The notes below the pieces were generated by a model. It made no database searches and was not told where the DNA came from. It saw only the letters and a list, made by a program, of their open reading frames with translations. 64,000 nucleotides of DNA. Origin: Climacteris rufus (Eukaryota > Chordata > Aves > Passeriformes > Climacteridae). The stretch spans positions 134,473 through 198,472 of the forward strand of contig VZRZ01004576.1 in NCBI GenBank assembly GCA_013398175.1, in the 5' to 3' direction. The translations under genes were made by a program, and so were the position numbers. This document shows, one piece after another, positions 37,838 to 50,105 of the stretch. Each line of letters starts with the position of its first letter. Within the stretch, counting starts at the first letter, position 1.

Positions 37838-37975
37838 CATTATCCCCATTTTACAGGTGAAGAAACTGAAGAACAGAGTGGTACCTTGCAGATTACCCAC
37901 CTCAGTGACCTACAGAAATAGGAACAAAATCCAGATTTCTGAGATCTAATCCAGTGTTTTGCACACATAAACTAT
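37838..37975 (+). mobile_element. MIR-like ancient SINE (CORE/3' part)
   Basis: ATTATCCCCATTTTACAGGT followed by GAAGAAACTGAAGAACAGAG matches the well-known MIR 3' half (ATTATCCCCATTTTACAGATGAGGAAACTGAGG family text). A decayed ACCTTGCAGATTACCCACCT, AACAAAATCCAGATTTCTGA and CCAGTGTTTT follow the order of the MIR tail. This is a fossil of amniote age rather than a recent insertion. Confidence 0.75.
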
Positions 37976-40079
37976 TACATTTCTAACTCTTGCAAACATT
38001 ATGGAAATGATTGCTAGCAGCCCAAATTGTGGAGACTGATGGGCTTGCATTGATGAAATAGCAGGCAATCTGACAGGTTGTAGACCTTGAGAAGAATATT
38101 CTTCCCAAGAAGATGGGTGGCAATCAGATCAGATGGCTAAAGATCTGCTTTAAGAATAGTATTTTATTATTAAAACAAGTACTCTGCACTTTTAGGCATA
38201 TTTATAATTCATTAAGTTAGGTTGTCTTTCTAAAATCTTTATGATAGCCTGTTACTGACTAACTCTATGTTCCACATTTTTAAGTGCTGTGTGAAGGTTA
38301 TAAAAGAGTCCACTTTAAGCTTCTTGGTGTTTTCTCCTTGTACCTTGTGTAATTATACACCTCACAAAGAGCTGACACCCCCAAACAGTCATCACTTTCC
38401 ATAATTCACAGAGGCCTGAGTATTCAATTATCTCAAAAGGGAAAAGATTCATTTGTTCTTCTGCAGAACATAAACTAATTGAAGGCGTGTGTTTACAGGC
38501 TAACTTTATAGTAAACCACTGGATCCCTTAGCTCAAGAAGCAGCAAGAAGCTAATGATTCAATTAACTGAAACAGCTGCTTTGAGAAATGTGTTTTTCAG
38601 AATCAAACTTATTTTACTTATCCCTAATTATATAGTGCTAAAAACTTAAACATTATTAAAGGGTAATAAGTCTGAGCTTTTGGGGTATGGCAGGTTTTGC
38701 CTGCTGTAAGCTTGACAGCTCTACCTCCATAATAATCTTTTGTTACACTAATCCTAGATGGTGTATATTTTCTTTTGTTTGTACCCAGCTTTCCCTTTTA
38801 TTTGTAATATATGTGTGATTTAGGAGCAGTTAAGATAGTACTACCTCAGAAACACATCATTGTTATGTACAGTTGTGTTTGTTCTGCTGAGCACTCCCAA
38901 CTCATTTACAGAGGGAGTTACAGATAATGCAAAATAACAGTCCTAGAACAGTAGCTGTTGCTATAGGCAGATTGGCCAAAAACCTGTCCCTATATTTCTT
39001 TGCATGCAAACAAAGGCATATAGGCGTATGTACTGCCTGAACAGAAAACATAATGTTGTTGTTTGCCTGTGACAAAAAAATACTGTAGTATTTTATTGGA
39101 AAAATAAACTTAGTTTTGGATTAAAAAAAAAAAAAAAAGAACATGGCACGTGTAAAATTCATATTTGATCAAGATCAGTTCCTCTTGTAATTTTCCTTCA
39201 GAGATGAGAGTTCTAATGACAGGGAAAAGATACTTCTCCATCTATGGAATTTAAAGCCTGCTGCTGTCAAGTGGCCAGGACCCTTAAATGTGTGAAGTAT
39301 CCTTCTCTCAGTAAATCAAAGATGTTTGTACTTACTGTCACAAGTAGTACAAGAACACCAGCAATTGCTTCCATGTTTAGTCTGCTACCTGTGAGCAGAC
39401 TCCACTTCAAGTCTCTGAAATTACTAATTGCCAACCTCGTTCTTGACATGCTTCAGCCTCCAACAGCCTGCTGCAACTTCTGTTACACCTTCTGGGGTTC
39501 TATCTGTAGCAATTGCTTTCTCTCCCCTGTTGGCTCCAAGCCAGAAATATATCCATTTGCACAAATGCTTCTTAACCTTGTTCACACTAGGGGGTCTGGC
39601 ATATTTCTTTTTTCTTTCTGCTGCTCTGGTTGGTGGATGCTTTTATATTAAATTCAGTACTTGCTATGTTTGCTGTGTAATGGACTGGTGGTTACAATGC
39701 ATTTTCTAAATTACTGTTTGTTTAATTTTAAGTGCACTGCATAAAATTATTTCTCCATGGTAATTTCATGGGCATCTTACTGTAATAGGAGTCCTAAGCA
39801 TGAACACATCAGTTTTCTGATAAGGTTATATTCTTCTTTCTCAGTAGGGCATACTCTGTTGACAGAGAAAGCCTTCAGCATTTGCAGAGCAACCAGCAAT
39901 TCTGAAGGCTGAAAGAAACACTAAGGCACAAACATTTCTCACCAGCTTCCTGGCAACTTCCAGTGTCCTGGGCATGGTTTATAACTGAGAGGGAAGACTG
40001 TGCTTGCCACAGGAATGCTACTGGTACCCAAACTAGCATGTCTTAATTCTGAAAAACCTGCAGCTCACACATGTACACT
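37976..40079. other. Intergenic DNA with a possible retrocopy-like 3' end
   Basis: No recognised exon. AATAAA at 39104-39109 is followed after 13 bases by A16 (39123-39138), an arrangement like the end of an inserted polyadenylated RNA. Upstream sequence resembles no coding region I know. The 135-residue open frame at 39244-39651 has no recognisable domain. Confidence 0.5.
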
Positions 40080-40577
40080 GTCCAGCTCTGGGGTCCTCAG
40101 CACAGGAAGGACATGAACCTGTTGGGGCAAGTCCAGAGGGGCCACTGAGATAATTAGAGGGATAGAGCACCTCTCCTACAAGGAAAGACTGAGAGAATTG
40201 GGATTGTTCAGTCTGGAGAAGAGAAGGCTTCAGGGTGACCTAATTGCAGCCTTCCAGTTCCTGATGGGAGCCTACAGGAAAGATGGAGAGAGACTTAGTA
40301 CAAGGCATGTAGTGACAGGACAAGGGGGAATGGATTCAAACTGACAGAGGAGGCTTAGATTAGATATTAGGGAAAAAATTGTTGCTGTGAGGCTTCTGAG
40401 GCACTGGAATAGGCTGCTCAGAGAAGTTGTGGATGCCCCATCCCTGGAAGTGTTCAGGGCCAGGCTGGATGGGGCTCTGAGCAACCTGGTCTAGTGGAAG
40501 CTGTCCCTGCCCATGACACAGGCTTGGAAAGAGATCTTTAAGGTCCCTTCCTACCCGGGCAATTATATGATTCTGTG
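40080..40577 (+). mobile_element. CR1 LINE 3' fragment
   Basis: Sense CR1 tail with TTCAGTCTGGAGAAGAGAAGG, GGCTTAGATTAGATATTAGG, GGCACTGGAATAGGCTGCTC, GGCCAGGCTGGATGGGGCTC and a final TTATATGATTCTGTG. About 0.5 kb, 5'-truncated, non-coding. Confidence 0.92.
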
Positions 40578-43500
40578 TACATGTACATAGACACTTATGC
40601 ATTGTATGTATATAAATGTACATATACAGTATAGAACTGCAGGTTTATCAGAATTAATTAAATATGAGCCAGCTTGGGTATCAATACCAGCATCATTTCT
40701 GAGGATATATGTACAGACACATACAGCAAACTTCAGCTGCAGCCTGGAAATCCTCAGTGTCTCAACTACCTGGAACCACCTATGCAATTATCTGACGTTA
40801 GAAGATTAGGAGCATTTTGATTGGACTGATTAGGCTGATACATAGGAGTTCAATAATAGAGGCAGGAACAGATAGTCCTGAATTTTCTGACTCAAATTTC
40901 CACAACAAATTAAAAAAAAAAGTTTTCCATGCACTTATGCACTTCCTGTACAATTGTGGTGAGTGCTGTACCAGAGTCCCATCCAAGCTCTGAAAAAGGT
41001 TACAAAAATAGTGTGGTTACAAAAATAGTCACAGACCATGGCCCTATGTTTGCATTTTTTATCAAGAACAATGATTCTGCACTAAGACTGTACATAGGGC
41101 AGTGTGTGGCATCTCTTACTACATTCATATGTGGCATCAACCACACTTAAATTCTATTTTTAATTAGATCTCAACATTAGGAAAAAAAGGGCAAGTTCTG
41201 ACTGTGCATAATTTGGTTTCTCTCCAATGCTAATAAATTCAGCCTTGCAACTTTCACTCACTCCTCTGGAGTGCCCAAATACCTGTCCCTAGAAAACATT
41301 CTTCTGATTTAGAACTCATGGAGTAAACTGTTAGATCAGTAAAGTTCTGTTCTCTCTAAGGTACTGTCTCATGTATTTGCATTTTTTTTCCTGCCCTTAA
41401 TGCAGCTGGAGTTTTCAGGCTATCCCATTTAACTGCATCTGTGTCACAAGGACTGACATCAGAAACACATTTTAGCCCTGGGCACAAATCCAGTCTCAGA
41501 AAGAAGAACAAGGTTACTAAAAGAATGGGTTTTAAGATTCTACTTCCAAATAAAGTGAGTAGCTAAAAAAACACTAAAAGCAAGGAGCATGCAAACTCCT
41601 ACTGGTCTGTTTTCAGTTGATCAGCACTGGCTTTTAATAACTAGCTGTAAAAGGCTAATTAGTGACTTCACTGTGCTATCCTGCATTTCAAAGTGTCTAA
41701 TGCTGTCATGGCACAGTCTAACACTGACTGCTAAGTGCACACACACCCCCCTCCTGCTTTCATACCCAGCACTGGTCAGGACTAGCAAACCTCAGCTTCA
41801 AGGTTTAAGGTAAAGACAGTATTTTGCCTCCTCTCAGCAATAGCTTCCATTGCTGGGCACAAGCAAAAAGATAATAAACCAGGAATGGCTTGGTTTTCTC
41901 CCACTAACAGTAAATTTAGAGCAGTAACTTCATGACATCGGTGGGAGCAGTGTGTTCAAATCTTCCAGCATGTCATGGGAAATACAAACGATCAGTTTTC
42001 CATTTACTATTTTGGCAGGCATAATTTTGTTATTTTTCAAGCTGTTTATATTGGCCACCTCAGTGTTTTCATAAATTCACACATATTTCAGCATTTCAAG
42101 AAGTCTAGTTCAGCAGATATAGGCAATATAGTGCATGTCCCCAAATTTAAGAGTTTCTTTCACCAAGTATGATATATTAACATGTACAAGCTTCATTTAC
42201 ATTTCAACAGAACATTCATCTGTGTGCAACAAATTGGATATTTTAGAGAGATTATGAAATCTAAAAGGGCATCAGGTATGTGTGCAGCAGCTGTAGAGAT
42301 TTGTAACAGCAAAGTAAAAGCTGATGTGAATGAAGAATGAAAATGTGTGAAAGCACCAGCAGGAACAGCAGAACAGAGGGTTGAAAGGATGGACTCTTAT
42401 TAACACAGAAAACCATTCCCAGTGGAATTAGGAATTGCTCTGTTTATGTCAAGGCTAAAGACCTGCACTTTGAAAACAGCCACAACACAGATGATCTGTC
42501 AGCAAAAGACCCAGGATCCTGATGCCAGAAGGGTGGTACCAAGGCTGCAGCATCAGATACGCCTTGCCTTTCCTGTTAGCCTGTTCAGAAAACACACATG
42601 TTGAAAACAGGGGAAAACAGGCAATGGGCAGCCACCCAGCCTATCATTTATGGAGAACAAAGTAAACAGGATTCTGAGGTAAAAGATGACCACATACCAG
42701 CTGATGCCTCCCTAAGGGAAATGACAGATCTGTCCAGAAACCACTTTGTTGTCCCTAGTCAAGGGCTTGTCGTGAGGGCGTGGCAGCAGCATCCCTGTTC
42801 CTTTGTGTCAAACTCAAGTGATCCTGGCCAAATCACTGGGACTCTGGTTTGGTGCTCAGGGATATACAAGTGTCAGAGAATTAACTCTACAGGAGAGTGA
42901 GTCTGAGTGCATAAAATCAACTTGCTTAAAGATTTTGTAAATAAGTACCTTCTCCCCTTTCCTAAAACCTCACACTGAACATTCTCACACTGATTCCTGT
43001 GTTACAGCAATTTCACACTGTTGCACAAATGACACAGACAGGACAGAGATGCTCATGGTTTGCCCTAACTCTTGCATTCCTTCCTAGATGTGGCATAATA
43101 ACAAACTGTATGGCTATTTATCTACAGGTATATAGATGATAATTTCCTCCCACTGCTTTTCCAAATGCCTGGTTTGCCCAACAGAGAGGAAGTTTCATTA
43201 CATGGAATTTAAGCTTCTTTGAGGAAACCCATGCACTACTAGAGTAAAATAATCATCAAATCATAGTTGAGTAGGTATTGATAAAGAACAAATTGCTCCA
43301 TGGAAAGCCACATGAAAAAAAAAGTGTTGGAGAAAAAGTGAAGGAGAAAGGGTGAAAAAGTCTGCTCTAAGTCCTGGAACAATAAAAATGAGGAAATAAT
43401 GTGTTGGCCTGATACAAGGATGATATGGACTTGGCCAGAGTCACAGTATGACTCAAAGTTGGTAGGATGCTTGAATAATGCTTTCCAACACCCCACACTG

Positions 43501-45534
43501 TTCTGGGTCTGTAGTGCCAGAGAAGGAGACTGGTGGAAGGGCTCAGTTACAACAAGGCTGAGCTGTGGCACACAGAAAGGGAGATATGGATGTGTTGTTT
43601 CTTTCACAAGCTTTGATTGGGTCCACATATCAACTTCTGTGAATGACAAGATTAGGGCAACAGACTGCACTGCCCTTTATACTTCCCAGTAAAAACCTCA
43701 TGGAGAAATAAATATCCTTGTCCTTCTCTCTCACCATAGTAGCACTAAAAGAAGCTACAACATGGATATCCATTTACCTTGTCAGCCAGATGTCAGTGAG
43801 GCACAAAGTCCTTGTGTTAAGTACTGCAAAAGCCTCTTCTCAGAGGACTAATCAGATGTTGCCTGGGAGCTGGCTGCATTTGATCTTAGACACTTACCAT
43901 GTTTGTTCTCACACAATTATATATTTATCCTTTCAAATTTAGGTTGGTCTTTTGCAGAGAGTAGAAAGTCTACTGGTAGCTCACCAGCCAGCTGGCCTCT
44001 GCTGTAACCTTGAACTGGTCTTTCTCAATGTATTGAGAATTTTATATATGCTGATTTAGCAAGGACTGGTGGCATGCTCAGCACTGCATAACAGACTCCT
44101 CACAGCAACTGAAGGAGAAGAGGGCAGGTGCTATAAGGAATTGATGCTACCTAGAGATCAATGCCTGGCAAAGCTAACCAAAGGCCTGATACGTGTGAAA
44201 TCTTTGAGACACTAAGTTTGTGTCCAAACACTCAAATGTTTTCTCATTGTCAGCATCACAAACTGGATTTTCTGCCCCAGTAAAATGTCTTAAATCCAGC
44301 ACAAGCTTGTGATTGTCTTCGCTGGTGTGCCTCTAGATTTATAGAGCTCAAGAGCAGAAATTTGCTCTGTATTTCTTCTCTTACAATCGATGCTGGAAGG
44401 CTTGCCAAGCTTCTGCCTTCATATTTACTTGGCACTCCAATCTAAAGATGAGCACTGGGGAGGGGGAAAGCCTGGTTTGCTAAGAACTGTGTCTGCCAGA
44501 CAATAAACTATGTATTTGGCAGGGGTGGGTGGGGAAGTGATTTGCAAAAATAGGTTTAAACTCGATTTGCTCCTTCCCACAGCTGGGCCAGGGTAGGTGA
44601 CCTGAGGGATACTCTCAGTCATGTTGACTACCACGACCTGCCAGAGGCAGGAGATGACCTGACTGGAAGATGTCCAGCCTGTGGTGACAACAAAAGCTGC
44701 TCCACTGGAGGTGCTGAGGACTTCCATTCTATGTCTGATTCCTCATAGCCAACAACATCAACTTTTGACTTTCCAGGCAAGACAGGTCATAGGAGCCCAG
44801 CACAATTAATAGTGGATTTTCTAGATCATCTTCAAGGATAAAGAGTCTTAATTCAGGCATTACTAAAGCTTCAAATTACACTGCTGAAGTTTAATTAAGC
44901 TGTGAAAGCAGCCAGGCACTGACAGTAATTCAGCCACGCCACAAGCACTCAGTCTCAGCTGCAACATCCATAGTAGGCAGCAAGGCAATAACCAGGAGCT
45001 TGAAGAAAGAGGTGCATGAGCCACTTCCAAAATCTAATGAGCTCTCATCCAGCTGTGTAACAGCTGTTTTGAAGCCATCACATAAGCGTTTTCATTAAAA
45101 AATAAAGAAGCTCATTGGACAAACCCTAAAAAAAAAAGCCTCATGAACCTGCCTGCATAGAAGTACAATGCAGAGGCCGACCCAGGCATCACTTGCAAAT
45201 GAAGTTCAGACTATCAAATCTCCAAGAAGATGAGGCACATGCCGAGGAAAAGATGTAGTGTGTTACCCTGGCTACAGAGGGAAAGTGTGCTCTATCATCT
45301 GCTGATAGGTACAAGTTAAATACTGCTTTGGTTAACTAATTGCAAGAGAGAAATCTGAGGGAAGCTGAAAGACCAGCACCTCTAACAATTGTCTTGTGAA
45401 TTAATGTGACAGTATTAATGAATTTCTGTGACAGTAATACAGAACCAGTCATGGGCAGATCTCTGACCATGAGGACAGAATTCAGCTGCATGCACAGTCA
45501 TCTTTGGGAGCTGTCAGCAGTGGCCAGGAGATGG
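40578..45534. other. Intergenic DNA, no gene recognised
   Basis: No conserved exons seen. It contains a 17-bp tandem duplication (40998-41031) and short A runs. Confidence 0.6.
40998..41031. repeat. 17-bp tandem duplication
   Basis: GGTTACAAAAATAGTGT is followed directly by GGTTACAAAAATAGTCA. Confidence 0.85.
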
Positions 45535-45536
45535 AA

Positions 45537-45665
45537 TAGGATCATAGGATCCTAGAATGGTTTGGGTTGGAAGGAACCTTATAGGTTTCCTAGTTCCAAC
45601 ACCCCTGCCATAGGCAGGGACACCATCCACTAGACCAGGCTACTCAAAGTCCCATCCAACCCGAC
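45537..45665 (-). mobile_element. CR1 LINE 3' terminal fragment
   Basis: Reverse-complement CR1 end: ATCATAGGATCCTAGAATGG, GGTTGGAAGGAACCTTATAG, CCAACACCCCTGCCATAGGC and ATCCACTAGACCAGGCTAC. About 130 bp. Confidence 0.9.
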
Positions 45666-48350
45666 TGAGATAATTTCCTTACATATATTTTATATACAAT
45701 ACATAGGCAAACAATGCAAAAGACACATACCAGTGTTTCTGACATGCTTTCCTTGTAGAAGTCCCATTTAGGAACAGAGCATTTTAGAGTGCTGGTGTTT
45801 CTGTGTAAGAGAAGTTCGTGCTCCCCCCCAGCCCTGTACAGACGGCAACTGTTTCTGATTGCAAGGCCATCACTAGGTCTGGCAAGTGAAATACAAAACA
45901 TCAGAAAAATCACAGTGCTGCTCAGCAAGCAATACTGTCTGTCCTGACCAGCCCAGTGAGAATAAACTGCAATTATGGAATAAATGCCTTGACACCTAAA
46001 ATACAAAACACCTTTCATTAGTAGGTGTGTTCCCTTCCTCCAGAGCCAGGTTTGCACTACTGTCAGAAACTCTGGTTTGTTCTCACTCACCTCAGGGCAG
46101 CTGAGTTTCTGTTAACACAGAGGAAAGGTGAAAAGTCTGATAAGCACTGGTAGAAGACCATATTATCTGAAAACATGCAGTCCATCGTGAAACAAGGAAA
46201 AAATTCCATTTACCTCAAGCCATAACACTGTGACATCTGTGTAGGCTGCCAGTGGTATTAGTCCTGTCATGTCTTTTTTGACTCTTTACCTGAGATATTC
46301 CATTTCCCTCCTTCACAGGAATCATAAATGGTAGTTGTTCCTTATGCAGAAGGACTCCTTATTTCTTACATTGCAAAACACCATCTGAATAAAAGAGAAA
46401 AGGTGGAATGGTAATTTTGTTTCTGCCTGACAAAGCAGATCCATACCATAACTATGCAGACAAATGCAGGAAGTGGGATGTATAAACACTTACATTTTCT
46501 ACTCAAATGCCAACATTTCTGGGCATGCTGCCCCAAACAGTCTAGTGTTTGAGGAGATAGCAGCTCTTGAATAGATTTCTGTACTTTGGGAAGTAAAAGT
46601 ACCTCTCAGAAATGCCATTCATCTTGGCCTTTTGGAGCAGAGAGCTCCAGAATGTTACCCACCTGCTTTTCTGCTGGTGCATCCTACGAGGGCCAAGGTG
46701 AGAGCAACCCAAGGTTCAGCAAATTAGAGAGGGCTCTTAGACCATAGAGGCACACATGACTGACACACCTTTTGAGCAGACACCATATGACTGAGAGGTG
46801 ACCTCCAGGGATGCTCCAAAACCAGAACCACAGCACCAAAGACATAGGACCAAACAGAGCAGGCCTCTACAGAAGCCCAGAGCTCACCTGTTGAAAGCTC
46901 TGGTTCCATGAGGTATCTCAAGGCTGGCCTGGAAAAAGCAAATTTGAAAGCATGTGCAATAAAAACAGTCTAAGGTGAAGGACATTCTGCTCTCTCCCAG
47001 GCATCAGCACTGCCACTCTTACTGAATTCAGAAGTCAAGATGTTTGCTGATAGAAAACAGAACATCCACCTTCATTCTAAGGAAGTGGAAATATTTTGAA
47101 AGGATGCTGGAGCCTCTCATGAAGTGCTGTGAATTGCAGAAGAAAGCAATACTGTATCTGATTTACTGAAATCAGATCAATGATGTGCTCTCCTTTTGGA
47201 GCAAACCTTTCTGGCTGCAGCTGTCATGAGCAGAAAGTGACATGAGAGGCTCTAGTCTAAATGGGCAAAGCATTAATTACCCTTTAATCTTACTTTAATT
47301 TTTTTATCCATGCTTTGGAGTCCTCAGTGTAAGTGCAAACATTTAGGCAGATACCCAACTCCCTGTTTTCCAGATAGAGGTGGATAAATTAACATTTAAA
47401 TAACGTTTTCTCCTATAGTTCAGGGAAGCTGGATGCTTTCTCACAATCAAATAACTAAATGTTGTAAAGACTCAGCTCCCCTTTTTAACATGTTTGTCAT
47501 TGTTGTATTTAGTTATTAGGAAATAAAAATGATTAAACACACTGGCTACAGAATGCATGGTCTAATAAACTGGACTAACACTGTCTTTCCTGACATCACA
47601 TTTTTTCATCCAATATCCAATATTGAGCTACCTGGAGCAGAATGGAAGACATAATGGATCTGTGTTGGAATGTGCCTCCCTTTCACTGTTAGCCTGACCA
47701 GCTTTATTAAGCTGCCTTCTCTACCATGTTGTATTGCTCTTCTCACCTCACACATACTGTTACATTCTGCTTGATCCTCACAGATGAAAAGTGCTTACAA
47801 TGGGGAAAGTTAGAGGAATATCTGGCAGTATTTTCCAGTGCATATTCCTTATTACCTTTCTTTAATTGTGATAACTATGCCATGATGTCCAGTTCCAGGG
47901 GCTGCAGGTTATGGCCTCAGGCTCTACTGTACCCAATGCTCAGCCTCTAAGGTTTAAGGCTTTGTCTTCATTAAGGCTTTTTCTTCTGGAAAATCCCTCA
48001 GGACAGGAGAGATAGAGGATCAGTTTCTATGGGACACTAATTTGAAAACCATACTTGGTTTCTAAGCAGTATTTTAGAGCAGGCACAAGTACATTATCAA
48101 AATGAAAACAAACCTTTGAGAAAAGCAGTCCTTTAGACAACTCTGCATTTTTTAGTGGACAACCAAAGCTGTTATAGATTGAAAATGGCAAATTTCCAGA
48201 TACCTGAGAACATCAAATCAGTTTGGGACAGCTCTGCTTAGCTTCAAGAAGTCTACAGAAAAATTGCACTTGGCAATAGATGTCTTCTCAGTAATTCTGT
48301 GCCTGTTCCTAGGAGATCTTTCTACCACTTCATCTATTTTAGTTTAGTTT
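45666..48350. other. Intergenic DNA, no gene recognised
   Basis: No coding exon, RNA gene or transposon recognised. Short open frames only. Confidence 0.6.
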
Positions 48351-48351
48351 T

Positions 48352-48782
48352 CAGTCCAAAGAAGGGCAATGAAGCTGTTGAGAAGTCTAGAGCACAAATC
48401 TTAGAAGGAGCAGCTGAGGGAGCTGGGGTGTTCAGCCTGGAGAAAACAAAGCTCAGGGGGGACCCTATTGCTCTCCACAGCAAAGGTGGGGGCCAGTCTC
48501 TTCTCTCAGGTGACAAGTGACAGGACAACAGGAAATGGCCTCTAGTTGTGTCAGGGGAGGTTTAGATTGGATATTAGAACAAATTGCTTCCCTGAAAGGG
48601 TTGTCAAGCACTGGAACAGGCTGCCCAGGGTAGTGGTGGAGTCACCATCTCTGGAGGAACCTAAAAGACATGTACTTGTGGAACCTGGGAACGTGGTTTG
48701 GTGGTGGGCTTGGCAGTGTTAGGTTAGTGGTTGGATTCGGTGATCTTACAGAATCTTTCCAACTTCAAAGATTCGATGAATT
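48352..48782 (+). mobile_element. CR1 LINE 3' fragment
   Basis: Sense-orientation CR1 3' UTR: TTCAGCCTGGAGAAAACAAA, GGCCAGTCTCTTCTCTCAGG, GACAGGACAACAGGAAATGG, GGTTTAGATTGGATATTAGA, CACTGGAACAGGCTGCCCAG, and an end close to GATTCGATGAA. It closely follows the CR1 consensus through the 3' terminus, so it is among the younger copies in the window. Confidence 0.93.
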
Positions 48783-49959
48783 TTTAAATCTATTTACTAT
48801 TAAAAAAATCACAGACTAATACAATGCACTAAATCTATGTTAGATTCTGGTAGGACATATGGCCTAATTTTAATCCAAACACTTTCAATGAAGATTAATT
48901 TTATGCAACCCTGAAAGCAGTCACCTCTCTGTAAGGCATTCAGCACGGGGGTATAGCAGCTTTCAGCTCCACCAGTGCAGTGATCAATAATGTGACACGT
49001 TACTCCTATGCCAGAGCAACTGACATATGGCCATGTAGCTGCACATTATAATTAACCACTGATTAACAACAGAAAGAGGATTGACTGTTACATTCAATTA
49101 ACTTGCCTTCCTTTTCAGATGACAAGCAGCTGAGTGCTGAACATTTAATATACTTTTTGCAAATTTCCTTCTCTGCAAGTATTATAATTGCTGTAATTAG
49201 CACAGATCAACTATGACAGCAAAACTCTCATTTCATCTATACAATGCAGTAGCTTATAAAATCTAACTTTTTATCTGTTTTATTAATTAGCTAACCAGTA
49301 TTTATCTTCTATCACTCGTTCTCATACAGTTCCATGTAATTTTTCAGATAATTCAGTCAACTTCTACATACCTCTACAGAAACTTTTCTCAAGAAGTATG
49401 ACTGGGATGAGTTCAGTTAAAGACAGGATTGTGCACATCTGTGAAGAGGTACAGCAGTGTGTGAAAAGGCATCTGACATTCACTGTTGAATGAGTTGGTA
49501 TTTTCTCTCATGCTGGTTTTTTTCCTTTGGACTGTATATTTGTCCATAGGGAAAAGACTGCCAAGGCACCCTGAACCTCCTTTTTTTACTTTCTTCCATT
49601 TTCCATATGGTGGCCTGCTGTCATAAGGACTCAGTGTTTTATCTGCCTCGACATTTTGATTTGCCTGTCAGAAGAGTAGAGGTTAGAAGAGGTGACTGGC
49701 AAGGTTAGAGAGTTTATGGTAGCTAATAACTCACCCACTGAGCAGATATTGACAGATTTGAGTAAACGTGCTCAAGTCAGATCACATTTCTGACAGAAGG
49801 ACCCGCAGAGTGCCTTCAGGACTGTATCCCTGCTGTGCTTCATGTCATCCATCCAGGCAACGAAAGCCGCAAAGAAAAAGGTTAATGCAAGTACTTTGTA
49901 TAGCACAGTCCAACAAACCACGTGGGACTTCTATTACACCTGATTAAAGCGCAGGGAAA

Positions 49960-50105
49960 CGTCACCTGCCGTGCCAACCGAGAGCAGATCAGCCACTGAC
50001 CTCGTGAGCCCCCGCACCGTTCCTCGGCACACGGAGCCGCGGCGGGGTCAGCGAGGCACAGCCCGGCCGGGCTCTGCCCAACAGCCCCACCTTCCCCGCT
50101 GAGGG
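49960..50105. other. Small orphan CpG-rich patch
   Basis: About 145 bases dense in CpG (for example GAGCCGCGGCGGGGTCAGCG and CAGCCCGGCCGGGCTC) within AT-rich intergenic DNA. It does not match a CR1 copy that I recognise and has no supported open frame. It may be a minor or noncoding promoter, or a GC-biased remnant. Confidence 0.5.

Noticed and set aside
39244..39651. 135-residue frame rich in Cys, Leu and Phe
   Set aside because: No recognisable domain. Composition looks like translated noncoding DNA.
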